64,000 nt of DNA from Bremerella sp. JC817 (lineage in GTDB: Bacteria > Planctomycetota > Planctomycetia > Pirellulales > Pirellulaceae): NCBI RefSeq assembly GCF_040718835.1, contig NZ_JBFEFG010000280.1:930001-994000 (forward strand), in the 5' to 3' direction. Below the pieces are notes generated by a model. It was not told the origin of the DNA. It ran no database searches and worked only from the letters and a program-made list of their open reading frames with translations. This document shows, in pieces, positions 1 through 8,673 of the stretch. A program made the position numbers and the translations under genes. How positions within the stretch are numbered: the stretch's first letter is position 1; each line of letters begins with the position of its first letter.

Positions 1-553
1 GCATGGCTCCCATATCGCCATGGCTATAGACCGAGGCCAACTGGTTGCGCGAAGCATCGGGGGTGGCCGGAATGTGTGATTCTGGCGTGGGCATCGTGCC
101 GGCTGGCTTGGTTGCGGTCGGGTTGTCCATGGGAGGGAAGTCGGACGCACCGGCGAACTTGGGAGCCGCATCGGAACCGCCGTGCGAAGCGTGATCTTGA
201 TGATCATGGTCGTCGTGCTGAGCCATTTCACGCTGAGGCGATAAGGTCGGCGTGAACGACGGAGCACCGCCGCCGGTGTTGTTCAGTTGAGGAGCGGTCA
301 GACGGCCGCTGGCAAAGCCTGGGGCGTTGTCGTCGCTGGCAGGGGCCGGCATCGCGACCGAGGTGCCAGGCGAAGCCGCAGGAGCGCCGGTCGGCATCGG
401 CAACGTCGAGAAGTCGGGGAGAGTCAGATCCATGTTGTCGGCAGCGTCGGCCACTTCGGGCGGAACTTCTTCCGGCTTGTTCAACACGGTATAGACGCCG
501 TAGCCAATGGCCATGAGTACAATGACCATGCAAGCGGTTTTAATCGTTTCCAC
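1..553 (-). CDS. Membrane-anchored His/Asp-rich protein, truncated by window edge
   Basis: The reading frame runs from a GTG at 551-553 off the left edge with no stop. A GGGAGG ribosome-binding site lies about 6 bases upstream. Residues 5-20 form one hydrophobic segment after a short charged start, which suggests an N-terminal anchor. After it comes a low-complexity Pro/Ala/Thr-rich linker, then a His/Asp cluster near residues 113-128 (MAQHDDHDHQDHASH), which could bind metal. At least 184 residues are present and the C-terminal domain is missing, so no family can be assigned. It is divergent from the zinc-ribbon gene, with about 100 bases between them. Confidence 0.7.
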   Translation of the reverse strand, partial: METIKTACMVIVLMAIGYGVYTVLNKPEEVPPEVADAADNMDLTLPDFSTLPMPTGAPAASPGTSVAMPAPASDDNAPGFASGRLTAPQLNNTGGGAPSFTPTLSPQREMAQHDDHDHQDHASHGGSDAAPKFAGASDFPPMDNPTATKPAGTMPTPESHIPATPDASRNQLASVYSHGDMGAM

Positions 554-656
554 CTTCGTCCTCCCTGACGAATTCGGCTCATCCGCGGCAAATCCTTTTG
601 CCGATAAGTGATGATGCCCTGGTGCGCTCTGACGTTTCTTAATCCATCTTAAATGC

Positions 657-902
657 ATGCACGACAGCGACGAGTACGACGACTGGATCGATGACGAGCC
701 TGAAGATGACGATCAGGACTACACGATCACGTGCCCCGAGTGCGGAGCGGAAGTCTTCGAGGACGCCGACGTCTGCCCAGTCTGCCTGCATGCGATCATT
801 CGAGACACCAGTCCCTGGGCAGGGAAGTCGCTCGGATGGGTCGTTTTAGGCATGTTGGGCATCATCGCCATGATTGTGGCGATGGTCATGCTAACTCCGT
901 AG
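657..902 (+). CDS. Small zinc-ribbon membrane protein
   Basis: This 81-residue protein has a very acidic start (residues 1-22, many Asp/Glu), a four-cysteine zinc ribbon (CPEC at about residues 26-29 and CPVC at about 40-43), and one C-terminal membrane segment at about residues 58-78. The layout suggests a cytoplasmic zinc ribbon tethered to the membrane. No Shine-Dalgarno sequence is obvious before the ATG, so the start is tentative. The paired CxxC motifs and clean hydrophobic tail support a real gene. The specific function is unknown. Confidence 0.72.
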   Translation: MHDSDEYDDWIDDEPEDDDQDYTITCPECGAEVFEDADVCPVCLHAIIRDTSPWAGKSLGWVVLGMLGIIAMIVAMVMLTP

Positions 903-1043
903 CTTGCCTGGTTCGGCAAGCGTTCTGCGATCCTACCGAAACGCGCAATTTGAACAAAGGCCGGTTTTTCTCGGCTGCTAGCTGTTGCCTGATTCCCGGC
1001 AATCTTGGGGGAAGCCTGGGAAAGAGCGTTTTGGGGAAGGGCT

Positions 1044-2366
1044 TTAGCCTTCCTCTTCCCCCCGCAATCGCTTGCGATAGACCTCAACACGTTTCTGCAG
1101 TGTCGCCTCGAAGCCTCGCGGCACCGGGCGATAATATTCGCGATCGATACCCAGATAACTTTGAGCGGCGATCCCATCGGGGGCGTTGTGGGCGTATTGA
1201 TAACCATCCCCGTGCCCCAGATCTTTCGCTCCGCCATAGTGAGCGTCGCGCAGGTGCATTGGAACGGGCTCGACGCGTCCCTCGCGAATGTCGGCTCGGG
1301 CCTCGCCAATCGCGAGCGTCGCGGCATTACTCTTGGGAGCACACGCCAGGTAGGCCACCGTTTGCGAAAGGGTGAGCTGGCACTCCGGCAGGCCGATCAT
1401 CTCGCAGGCCTGCATCGCCGAGACCGCGATCGTCAACGCGTGTGGGTCGGCGTTACCGATGTCTTCGCTGGCCGAGATAATCAGTCGCCGCGTGATGAAG
1501 CGAATGTCTTCGCCACCTTCCAGCATCTTGGCCAGCCAATAAATGGCCGCGTCGACATCGCTACCGCGAATGCTTTTGATCAACGCGCTGGCCGTGTCGT
1601 AATGCGTGTCGCCATCGCGGTCGTACTGAACCGCTTTCTTCTGGATCGACTCTTCGGCCAGTTGCCGCGTGAAATGGATCGGACTCGCTTCGGTCGACAG
1701 GACGCCAATCTCCAGCGCATTCAAAGCCCGGCGGGCGTCGCCATCGCAAACCTCTCCCAGAAACTGCGCGGCATCGTCGTCCAGCTTAACGTCGAACTTG
1801 CCGAGCCCCCGGTAAGGATCGCCGAGCGCGTTCTTCAGCACATCGTGGATCTCTTCCGGCGTGAGCGGTTCAAACTGAAAGATCTGGCTGCGGCTTACCA
1901 GGGCGCTGTTCACCGCGAAGAAAGGATTGCTGGTGGTCGCACCCACCAGAATCACAATTCCATTCTCGACGTCGGGCAGCAGGGCATCTTGCTGCGACTT
2001 GTTGAAACGATGGATCTCGTCGACGAAGAGTAGCGTCTTGCGGCCGCCGGTGGCGACTTCGCTTTGTGCTTCCTGCAAGACTTCGCGAAGTTCTTTCACG
2101 CCCGAGGTCACCGCGTTGAGCTGACGAAAACGCGACTTCGTTTCAGAAGCCAACAGTTGGGCCAGCGTGGTCTTGCCGCAGCCCGGCGGGCCATAGAACA
2201 GCACCGAGGTCAGCCGGTTCGATTTGATCAGCCGCCACAAAAGCTTGCCTTCCGCCAGGAAGTGCTTCTGGCCGACGAACTCGCCGAGGTTGCGCGGTCG
2301 CATCCGAGCCGCCAGCGGCTTGGCTTTGTCGAAGTTCTTCGCTTCCGCTTGGTCAAACAGAGACAT
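1044..2366 (-). CDS. rarA: Replication-associated recombination ATPase RarA (MgsA)
   Basis: The protein is a 440-residue AAA+ ATPase of the clamp-loader-like RarA/MgsA/WRNIP1 family, which acts at stalled replication forks. Walker A is GPPGCGKT at about residues 59-66 and Walker B is FVDEIH at about 114-119. The N-terminal pattern (LAARMRPRNLGEFVGQ) is typical, as is the C-terminal part with a YKYAHN-like segment (here YQYAHN) and YYRPVPRGFE. Length matches the family. It stands alone: upstream on the same strand is a region carrying an RNA gene on the opposite strand, then the DUF3050 gene. Confidence 0.96.
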   Translation of the reverse strand: MSLFDQAEAKNFDKAKPLAARMRPRNLGEFVGQKHFLAEGKLLWRLIKSNRLTSVLFYGPPGCGKTTLAQLLASETKSRFRQLNAVTSGVKELREVLQEAQSEVATGGRKTLLFVDEIHRFNKSQQDALLPDVENGIVILVGATTSNPFFAVNSALVSRSQIFQFEPLTPEEIHDVLKNALGDPYRGLGKFDVKLDDDAAQFLGEVCDGDARRALNALEIGVLSTEASPIHFTRQLAEESIQKKAVQYDRDGDTHYDTASALIKSIRGSDVDAAIYWLAKMLEGGEDIRFITRRLIISASEDIGNADPHALTIAVSAMQACEMIGLPECQLTLSQTVAYLACAPKSNAATLAIGEARADIREGRVEPVPMHLRDAHYGGAKDLGHGDGYQYAHNAPDGIAAQSYLGIDREYYRPVPRGFEATLQKRVEVYRKRLRGEEEG

Positions 2367-2451
2367 CGAAGTGCAGGGGACTTATGGAGATTGAAGCAAT
2401 AACGCTCCATTGTACGAAAATCGGCCCCAACAAAACCTGGCAAGAAAAAGT

Positions 2452-2480
2452 TTGCACTCCTCCGGAAACCATCCTATAGT
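2452..2480 (+). promoter_or_regulatory. Sigma70-type promoter of the structured RNA
   Basis: TTGCAC (2452-2457) and TATAGT (2475-2480) are separated by exactly 17 bases, close to the housekeeping consensus. Transcription would start at about 2485-2488, directly at the first base-paired segment of the RNA. No open reading frame follows on this strand. Confidence 0.7.
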
Positions 2481-2485
2481 TCAAG

Positions 2486-2625
2486 TGTCCGGGCGAATGG
2501 GCCCTTCTGGATGGTTGCTCCAACCGTCTGCGTTCGGACGAGGACACCACACGGAGCGTTAAGCAACCCCCGTGGTGTGAGCCCGACGTACGTTGATGCT
2601 TAACAAACGTACGCCGGGTTTTTTT
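2486..2625 (+). ncRNA. Stand-alone structured small RNA, family not recognised
   Basis: An RNA of about 140 nt lies between two minus-strand genes, with a promoter at 2452-2480 and an intrinsic terminator at 2582-2625. GTGTCC (2485-2490) can pair with GGACAC (2542-2547), closing a 5' domain with small hairpins such as GGTTG-CTC-CAACC. A competing helix pairs ACACCAC (2544-2550) with GTGGTGT (about 2572-2578). Its loop holds GTTAAGCA (2558-2565), perfectly complementary to TGCTTAAC (2597-2604) in the terminator loop. I checked by eye for SRP, RNase P, tmRNA and 6S hallmarks and saw none. The strand choice rests on the T-run and promoter. Confidence 0.6.
2582..2625 (+). terminator. Intrinsic terminator of the structured RNA
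   Basis: CCCGaCGTACGTT (2582-2594) pairs with AACGTACGcCGGG (2606-2618) with a single mismatch. An 11-nt loop separates the arms and seven T residues follow. There is no T-run on the minus strand, so it acts on the plus strand. Confidence 0.85.
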
Positions 2626-2658
2626 ATTTCTTGTCCGTCTCGGCGATGCCTTGGGCGA

Positions 2659-3462
2659 TCAATACGCCAAAGCTTCTAGCATCCCGTTCCACAGCAATTG
2701 CCGGGCTTCGAGGCTGCGCAGAGCGGCGTCTTCCGCGGCTTGCCATTTGTCGTCGTCGTCGCCACAAAGATGCGAAAGCAGACGATGGGCCATCGGGCCG
2801 TGGTGATCGCCATCGAGCTCGATATGGCGTTCCAGATAAAAGACAAACTTCGAGGCCGAGCCCGACAGTTCGGAATTGACCTGTTCGACGATCTTCTGGA
2901 AGACGCCCGGCAGCAGATCTTCGCGGCCGTAGGTGAAGCCAGATGCGATCGCACACAAGTTATCGCTGGCGATCAAATCGAAGGTGTTGGTCACGAACTG
3001 CACGATCGAACGGGGCAGGTCCGATTCGTACAACGCAGCCGTCACGTCGCGGCCTTGGCCCAGTCGCGTGATGAAGCGATCAATCAGGTAGCCATCGGCA
3101 CCCATCTGACGCATCGAGGCCTGGTACAGTTCGTAGTGACTGCAGAAGCCACCTTCGCCATCCTCGTCGCTCTCTTCGCCAAGGACGATCTCGTTCACCA
3201 GGCGGCGCCCCAGATTGTTCTCGGTCGGAAGCCAAGGCACCGCGACGCAGGTCAGTTTCTGCTGCAGCGCCTTCAGCAGGGACATGAAGTCCCAGACGGC
3301 GAAGACATGGTATTGCATGAAAGTCCGCAACGAAGCTGCGTCGCGAATCTTCTGGTAGACGTCGTGTTCCAGCAGCGCCTGGCGTTGGGGCTGCAGTACC
3401 TGTTCGATCCGATCCAGACGCTCTTGCGCGGAAGGTGGCATGACAATCATGGGACTTTGCAT
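2659..3462 (-). CDS. DUF3050 family protein (heme-oxygenase-like fold)
   Basis: The 267-residue helical protein matches the DUF3050 pattern: an early YQKIRDAASLRTFMQYHVFAV-like stretch, then EIVLGEESDED, a YELYQASM segment, and a late FYLERHIELDGDHHGPMA segment. The conserved His and Glu residues are those expected of a heme-oxygenase-like di-iron or metal-binding fold, but the reaction is unknown. No Shine-Dalgarno is visible at the first ATG; in-frame ATGs 4 and 7 codons downstream are alternatives. The gene points toward the structured RNA and is probably monocistronic. Confidence 0.85.
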   Translation of the reverse strand: MQSPMIVMPPSAQERLDRIEQVLQPQRQALLEHDVYQKIRDAASLRTFMQYHVFAVWDFMSLLKALQQKLTCVAVPWLPTENNLGRRLVNEIVLGEESDEDGEGGFCSHYELYQASMRQMGADGYLIDRFITRLGQGRDVTAALYESDLPRSIVQFVTNTFDLIASDNLCAIASGFTYGREDLLPGVFQKIVEQVNSELSGSASKFVFYLERHIELDGDHHGPMAHRLLSHLCGDDDDKWQAAEDAALRSLEARQLLWNGMLEALAY

Positions 3463-3715
3463 TTTGGGTAGTGGGGGTTGAACGGGCCTGAAATTACCAG
3501 GTCCGCATTGAGCTGGAGGCTATCAAAAATGCTACCGGGCGCAAATGCAGATGCGTAGGCTCGCCTGGGGGGGTCTCGCTACCCGTAGGGTTTGTTTCCG
3601 GAAGTTCTCACTTGCGTGTTCTGGCATACAGAAGTAGCGTGAAGGGACTTCGCAAAATGGTGTTATTACACATCATAATTGAAAGTATTTCCCGTCGCTT
3701 TGACAGGAGTGAAAG

Positions 3716-4168
3716 ATGCAAAGTTCGAATGATTTCCCGAGTTCCTCTGCGGAAAAGTCTGACAATTTGGCCGACAACGCGTCGACAGGCTGCCAACATA
3801 GCTCTGCCACAAATTGGATGATGAAGTCCGTTTATGGCATCGCCGGGCTGGTGATGTTGGCCTTGATCATTACCGTGGTCTCGCCCGAGACCGCCGTTGC
3901 GGTTTCGCGCTATCTGCCAGAGAACGTCCAGCAGTCGTTCTTCGCCGCCACATCGAGCAACCATCGCTGCTGCAGCAAGGGACCACGGACCAATCGCACC
4001 GTGCCGGTCTCGACCGGAGCGAGTTGCAGCTTGGGCGAAGGAACTTGCCCGGCCGATTCGTGCTGCCCGATGGACCTGCAAATGACGGCGACCGAAGCCG
4101 ACTTCATGCAGCTCTCGCTCGACGAAATGCTGGCCGGCGTCGACGCTGCCCCGGCCACTTCGCCGTAG
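3716..4168 (+). CDS. Cys-rich single-pass membrane protein
   Basis: A 150-residue protein with an AGGAG ribosome-binding site 7 bases before the ATG. A polar N-terminal 33 residues precede one membrane segment (about residues 38-62). The outer part has seven cysteines, including CC (near 85), CSLGEGTC and CC (near 117), suggesting disulfides or metal binding after export. I do not recognise a family. The LamG gene follows on the same strand 141 bases later, but I see no evidence that they share a transcript. Confidence 0.65.
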   Translation: MQSSNDFPSSSAEKSDNLADNASTGCQHSSATNWMMKSVYGIAGLVMLALIITVVSPETAVAVSRYLPENVQQSFFAATSSNHRCCSKGPRTNRTVPVSTGASCSLGEGTCPADSCCPMDLQMTATEADFMQLSLDEMLAGVDAAPATSP

Positions 4169-4309
4169 GGGACTTCCGGCAGACTGCCTCGCAAAGGTTC
4201 CATGGCGGATTGAGATCGATTAATATCGGGACTGCGGCCGCGCCCCATTTGGCGGCCGTTCTCGTCGATTTCAACTTCCCCCTGACCAACCTGTCCGAGA
4301 ACCTGCCCC

Positions 4310-5308
4310 ATGTTCCGAACCATTCTGACCCCAGCGATGCTGCTGGGCGTGATGCTGCTCGCTGCTCCGACTTCCTCTCTTTGCGCGGACGAACCGACCG
4401 GCGATCCATCGGTCGTTTTGAAGACTCCTAACCTTGTCGCGTTCTGGACCTTTGCCGAAGAGGCAGGCGAACCGCGGAAGTCGATCGCACCGGAAGGAAC
4501 CTATCCGCTCCAGGAAGTCAACGGTCCGATCCCTCGTGCTGACGAAGGACCTTACTCCGGGCATAGCCTGCAGCTCAACGGTAAGCAGTACCTGGAGCTC
4601 GACTACGCGAAGACGGGCAAGTTGAACATCAGCGGACCGAAGGCTCAGGTCAGCATGTTCGCCGTCGTGCGGATTATCGATCTTCGCCAAAGCCGAACGA
4701 TCGCCGGGATGTGGAGCGAAGGGAAGGGACGCGACGACGACAGCGGCACGCGTCAGTATGCGATGCTGATGAACATGCCAACCTACGGCGGACCGAATCA
4801 GTTGGTTCCGCACATCAGCAGCGAAGGTGGCGTCACGCGTCGCGCGGATGGTTCCGCCTTCCCATGGTGCGCTGACTATGCCGCCACCAAGCAGCCGGTT
4901 CCAGAAGAAGAGTGGTGCACGCTCGCGTTCACTTACGATGGCGAGTACATCAAGGCGTACATTAACGGAACCTTTGAAGAGCGTAAGCTCGACGCGAAGA
5001 AAGATCGTCGCGACGATCGCTACTTCACCCAGGAAGGTCCCGACGGCAAAGATCGCGGGATGAATCCTTACTATCACGGTCGAGGCATCTTTGCTTACGA
5101 CCCTGACAAGCATGCTGAAACGAAGCCAGATGGCGGGGCCGACTTCACCGTCGGGGCACGCTATGCGGTCGGTTCGTTTCTGCGAGAGGCCACCAAAGGG
5201 AAGTTCGGTGGATTGGCGGTCTTCGATCGGGCACTCACCGACAAAGAAATCGCCCAGCTCCATGCTTCGGCGAATGTCGATGCCTTGAACAAGAAGTCGC
5301 AGCCGTAG
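4310..5308 (+). CDS. Secreted LamG/concanavalin-like domain protein
   Basis: This 332-residue protein starts with a signal peptide (hydrophobic residues 5-20, cleavage after about SLCA). The rest is a LamG-type jellyroll: NLVAFWTF near residue 41, [15 protein letters not shown] in the first third, [19 protein letters not shown] in the middle and [21 protein letters not shown] at the end. These are standard LamG landmarks. Such domains usually bind carbohydrate or act as secreted polysaccharide-associated proteins. It is followed, with 48 bases between, by the pyruvyl transferase-like gene and then the sulfatase, so a shared polysaccharide role is likely. Confidence 0.85.
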   Translation: MFRTILTPAMLLGVMLLAAPTSSLCADEPTGDPSVVLKTPNLVAFWTFAEEAGEPRKSIAPEGTYPLQEVNGPIPRADEGPYSGHSLQLNGKQYLELDYAKTGKLNISGPKAQVSMFAVVRIIDLRQSRTIAGMWSEGKGRDDDSGTRQYAMLMNMPTYGGPNQLVPHISSEGGVTRRADGSAFPWCADYAATKQPVPEEEWCTLAFTYDGEYIKAYINGTFEERKLDAKKDRRDDRYFTQEGPDGKDRGMNPYYHGRGIFAYDPDKHAETKPDGGADFTVGARYAVGSFLREATKGKFGGLAVFDRALTDKEIAQLHASANVDALNKKSQP

Positions 5309-5356
5309 TTGCTCGACGCACGTTCCCACCCACTTGCCCCTTCAGGTCTTGCCCCC

Positions 5357-6610
5357 ATGAAACGACGTACTTTCCTGCAAGCATCGATGGCCGCGGCGAT
5401 CGCCACTAACGTTTACGCTGCCCCTGCAAAGCGGCCTCGCATCATCCTCCGGTCTTCGTGGCAGGTCGTGAACATCGGCGACATCGCCCACACGCCAGGC
5501 GTGATGGCCCTGTTGGAAAAGCATGTGCCTGAAGCAGAGGTCACGCTGTGGGCTTCCGGTGACTTCTCGGACGAAGTCCACCACATGGAACAAAAGCGGT
5601 TCCCGAACCTGAAGGTGGTCAAGGGTTCGATCGGCAAAAGTGGGAAGGCCTCCAACGCCGACCTGCAGGAAGCGATCAACGCCAGCGAGTTCCTGCTGCA
5701 TGGCTCTGGACCGTCGTTCGTGGCTCGCCGCGATGTCGGTCAGTACGTCGCCGCCACTGGCAAACCGTTCGGCATCTATGGCATCACCTACGGTGGTTCC
5801 GATGCCGAAACCATCGACCTGATGAGCCAGGCCAAGTTCGTCTACTTCCGCGATACGGTCTCGCTGGCCAAGGGGAAGAAGGATGGCATCAAGAGCCCGG
5901 TCATGGAGTTCGGTCCTGATGGTGCGTTTGCGTGCGATCTGCGTGACGACGCTTCGGCGGAAGCGTACATGAAGGAAACCGGTTTGGAGGAAGGCAAGTT
6001 CGTCTGCTGCATTCCGCGACTTCGCTACACGCCTTATTGGCTGGTGAAGAAAGGGCGGACGCTCGACGAGAAGCGGCACGAACGAAACGAGGCGATGAAA
6101 GATCACGATCATGCCCCGCTGCGAGAAGCGATCGCGAAGATCGTGACCGAAACCGACTACAAGGTTTTGCTCTGCCCGGAAGACATGACCCAGATGCAGG
6201 TCGGCAAAGACAATGTCTACGACAAATTGCCGGACGACATCAAGCAGAAGGTTGTTTGGCGCGAGAAGTTCTGGCTGACCGATCAGGCCCTGAGCACGTA
6301 CATCCGCTCGGCAGGCTTCTTCGGTCTCGAGATGCATTCCCCTATCATGTGTATTGGCAACGGCGTGCCGGCGATCGTCGGTCGCTTTGAAGAGCAGACC
6401 TCGAAGGGATTCATGTGGAAGGATATCGGCCTGGGCGATTGGTTGTTCGATATCGATCAACCGAAGCAGGTCGCCAGCTATCCTTCCACGGTACTCGAGA
6501 TGGTACAGAAGCCAGAGCAAGCCCAAGCCAAGGTCGCCAAGGCACAAGCCGTGGTGGCTGACCGCCAACAGAAAACGATGGAAATGGTTCGACAGTGCGT
6601 GGGTGTCTAA
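5357..6610 (+). CDS. Exported polysaccharide pyruvyl transferase-like protein
   Basis: The 417-residue protein begins MKRRTFLQASMAAA, a twin-arginine-like signal, so it is probably exported; a TTG 48 bases upstream is less likely as start. The body matches the polysaccharide pyruvyl transferase family: an early VNIGDIAHTPG (nucleotide-type glycine loop), HGSGPSFV, GKPFGIYGITYGG, a late SAGFFGLEMHSPIMCIGNGVPAI segment and a C-terminal helix. The family adds pyruvate ketals to polysaccharides, normally in the cytoplasm; an exported member is unusual, and here it may have another role. It lies between the LamG and sulfatase genes. Confidence 0.82.
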   Translation: MKRRTFLQASMAAAIATNVYAAPAKRPRIILRSSWQVVNIGDIAHTPGVMALLEKHVPEAEVTLWASGDFSDEVHHMEQKRFPNLKVVKGSIGKSGKASNADLQEAINASEFLLHGSGPSFVARRDVGQYVAATGKPFGIYGITYGGSDAETIDLMSQAKFVYFRDTVSLAKGKKDGIKSPVMEFGPDGAFACDLRDDASAEAYMKETGLEEGKFVCCIPRLRYTPYWLVKKGRTLDEKRHERNEAMKDHDHAPLREAIAKIVTETDYKVLLCPEDMTQMQVGKDNVYDKLPDDIKQKVVWREKFWLTDQALSTYIRSAGFFGLEMHSPIMCIGNGVPAIVGRFEEQTSKGFMWKDIGLGDWLFDIDQPKQVASYPSTVLEMVQKPEQAQAKVAKAQAVVADRQQKTMEMVRQCVGV

Positions 6611-6663
6611 CCGCCACCGATCGAACGTCCCACTAACCAGTCCTTTCCTCCACGAAACCGATC

Positions 6664-8052
6664 ATGAACCGAGTTCTAACATTCACGTTGCTCGCGATCC
6701 TCGGGTGCTGCTTTGTCAGTACATCCCAGGCCGAGACTAAAAAGCCCAACATCATCTACATCCTGGCGGACGATCTGGGGATCGGCGATTTGGGGTGCTA
6801 CGGTCAGGAAAAGTTCGAGACACCTAACCTCGATCGCCTGGCCGCCGAAGGGATGAAGTTCACTCAGCACTACTCCGGCAGCACCGTGTGTGCTCCAACG
6901 CGAAGCGTGCTGATGACCGGGCTGCACACGGGGCACACCCCGGTGCGTGGCAATGCCGAGGTGAAGCCGGTCGGGCAAGAGCCTCTGCCAGGCGACACGG
7001 TGACCTTGCCGGAACTGCTGAAGACCGCTGGTTACGCGACCGGGGCGTTCGGTAAGTGGGGCCTGGGATATCCTGGCTCGGAAGGGGATCCGAACCATCA
7101 AGGCTTCGACGTCTTCTATGGTTACAACTGCCAGCGGAACGCCCACACCTATTACCCGACCTGGATGTACGACAACCAGACGAAGATTGAATTCGACGGC
7201 AAGACCTACTCGCACGATCTGATCATGGATCACGCCTTACAGTTCATCCGCGACAACAAAGACAAGCCGTTCTTCTGCTACTTGCCGATCACCATTCCGC
7301 ACGCGGCCATGCATGTGTCGGAAGAATACGTGAAGCCATTCCGCGAGAAATTCTCGGAGTTTGAAGACAAGGTTGGCAAGTACGCTGGCCCACCGGTTAA
7401 GAACCCAATCGCGGCGTTCGCAGGCATGTGCACCAAGATGGATGACGACGTCGGCCGCGTGATGCACCTGGTGAAGGAGTTGGGGCTGGACGACAACACG
7501 ATCATTCTCTTCTCGAGCGATAACGGCGCGCATCAAGAGGGTGGCCACGATCCGGTGTTCTTCAACAGCAACGGACCTTACCGCGGTCACAAGCGTGACC
7601 TGACCGATGGCGGCATCCGCGCTCCTTTCATGGTGCGTTGGCCAGGCCACGTGAAGGCGGGCACCGAAAGCGATATGATCAGTGCCCATTGGGACGTGTT
7701 GCCCACGCTATGTGAACTTGCCGGTGTCGAGGTTCCCACGGGGCTCGATGGCATCAGCATGGTGCCCACGCTGACCGACAAAGGAGACCAGCCGCAGCAC
7801 GAATACTTGTACTGGGAGTTCTTTGAACGAGGCGGCAAGCGAGCCGTTCGCCTGGGCAAGTGGAAGGGGATTCAGCTGAACATGACCAACAAGCCGAACG
7901 CCCCGATCGAGATCTATAACATCGAAGAAGATCTCGAAGAGCAAAACAACGTCGCCGATAAGCATCCCGAAGTGGTTGCCCAGGTGAAGCGAATCTTCGA
8001 CGAGGCCCACACCGAGAACGATCGCTTCAAGTTCAAGTTCGAACGCAAGTAA
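6664..8052 (+). CDS. Secreted arylsulfatase (type I, formylglycine)
   Basis: A 462-residue sulfatase with a signal peptide ending near residue 23. The catalytic site CAPTRSVLMTG (Cys76) fits the C-x-P-x-R signature whose Cys becomes formylglycine. The metal ligands DD (36-37) and the SSDNGAH segment are present, along with GKWGLG and HAAMHVS. Substrate is unknown; planctomycetes use many sulfatases on algal sulfated polysaccharides. It closes the LamG and pyruvyl transferase-like gene set and converges with msrA, with 24 bases between stops. Confidence 0.93.
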   Translation: MNRVLTFTLLAILGCCFVSTSQAETKKPNIIYILADDLGIGDLGCYGQEKFETPNLDRLAAEGMKFTQHYSGSTVCAPTRSVLMTGLHTGHTPVRGNAEVKPVGQEPLPGDTVTLPELLKTAGYATGAFGKWGLGYPGSEGDPNHQGFDVFYGYNCQRNAHTYYPTWMYDNQTKIEFDGKTYSHDLIMDHALQFIRDNKDKPFFCYLPITIPHAAMHVSEEYVKPFREKFSEFEDKVGKYAGPPVKNPIAAFAGMCTKMDDDVGRVMHLVKELGLDDNTIILFSSDNGAHQEGGHDPVFFNSNGPYRGHKRDLTDGGIRAPFMVRWPGHVKAGTESDMISAHWDVLPTLCELAGVEVPTGLDGISMVPTLTDKGDQPQHEYLYWEFFERGGKRAVRLGKWKGIQLNMTNKPNAPIEIYNIEEDLEEQNNVADKHPEVVAQVKRIFDEAHTENDRFKFKFERK

Positions 8053-8076
8053 GCGGCGTCTGGCAGATCGCCGGCC

Positions 8077-8613
8077 TTACTTCAAGCGGTCGGCGAACTG
8101 CTTGCGGAACTTGTCGACCTTCGGACGGACGACCATCGCACAATAAGGATTGCCTGGGTTATTGGCCAGGTAATCCTGATGGTAGTTCTCGGCCGGGTAG
8201 TAGTTGTTGATCTCGGTCACTTCCGTGACGATCGGATCGGCGAAGGTGCCTGCGTCGGTCAACTTCTGAATGAATGCCTCAGCCGTCTCTTTTTGCTGGG
8301 GCGAGTGATAGAAGATCGCACTGCGATACTGCGGGCCGACATCGTTCCCCTGACGATCCTTGGTGGTGGGATCGTGCGTCTGGAAGAAGATCTCGAGCAG
8401 GTCTTCGTAGCTCACCTCGTCGGCATCGTACGTGATCTGAATCACTTCGGCGTGCCCGGTCGTCTTGGTGCAGACTTGTTCGTAGGTCGGATTGGCCACG
8501 TGACCGCCGGCATAGCCAGAGGTGACACTCTGCACGCCACGCAGCTCCAGAAAGACTGCCTCGGTGCACCAGAAACAACCACCGCCGAACGTTGCCGTTT
8601 GAATATCTGCCAT
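8077..8613 (-). CDS. msrA: Peptide methionine sulfoxide reductase MsrA
   Basis: From the ATG at 8611-8613 the protein is 178 residues, the normal MsrA size; an in-frame start 54 bases upstream would add an unconserved extension. The catalytic motif GGGCFWCTEAVF holds Cys13, which reduces methionine-S-sulfoxide. The usual GYAGG, PTYEQVC, HAEVIQ and YRSAIFY motifs follow, and YHQDYL near the C-terminus. It repairs oxidised proteins in the cytoplasm. It starts 60 bases after the uvrA stop on the same strand, so the two could be co-transcribed. Confidence 0.95.
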   Translation of the reverse strand: MADIQTATFGGGCFWCTEAVFLELRGVQSVTSGYAGGHVANPTYEQVCTKTTGHAEVIQITYDADEVSYEDLLEIFFQTHDPTTKDRQGNDVGPQYRSAIFYHSPQQKETAEAFIQKLTDAGTFADPIVTEVTEINNYYPAENYHQDYLANNPGNPYCAMVVRPKVDKFRKQFADRLK

Positions 8614-8673
8614 CGAAGCGCCTTGATCGCGAGAGAGTTCGAAAATCACATCGGGGAAGAGCCCCACGGCGAA

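Noticed and set aside
2452..2625. 6S RNA, SRP RNA, tmRNA or RNase P RNA
   Set aside because: I saw no SRP domain IV loop, no tmRNA ends, no P4 core and no long closing stem with a central bubble.
4271..5329. Long minus-strand frame (352 codons) opposite the LamG gene
   Set aside because: Antisense shadow of a well-supported gene; no family pattern or ribosome-binding site.
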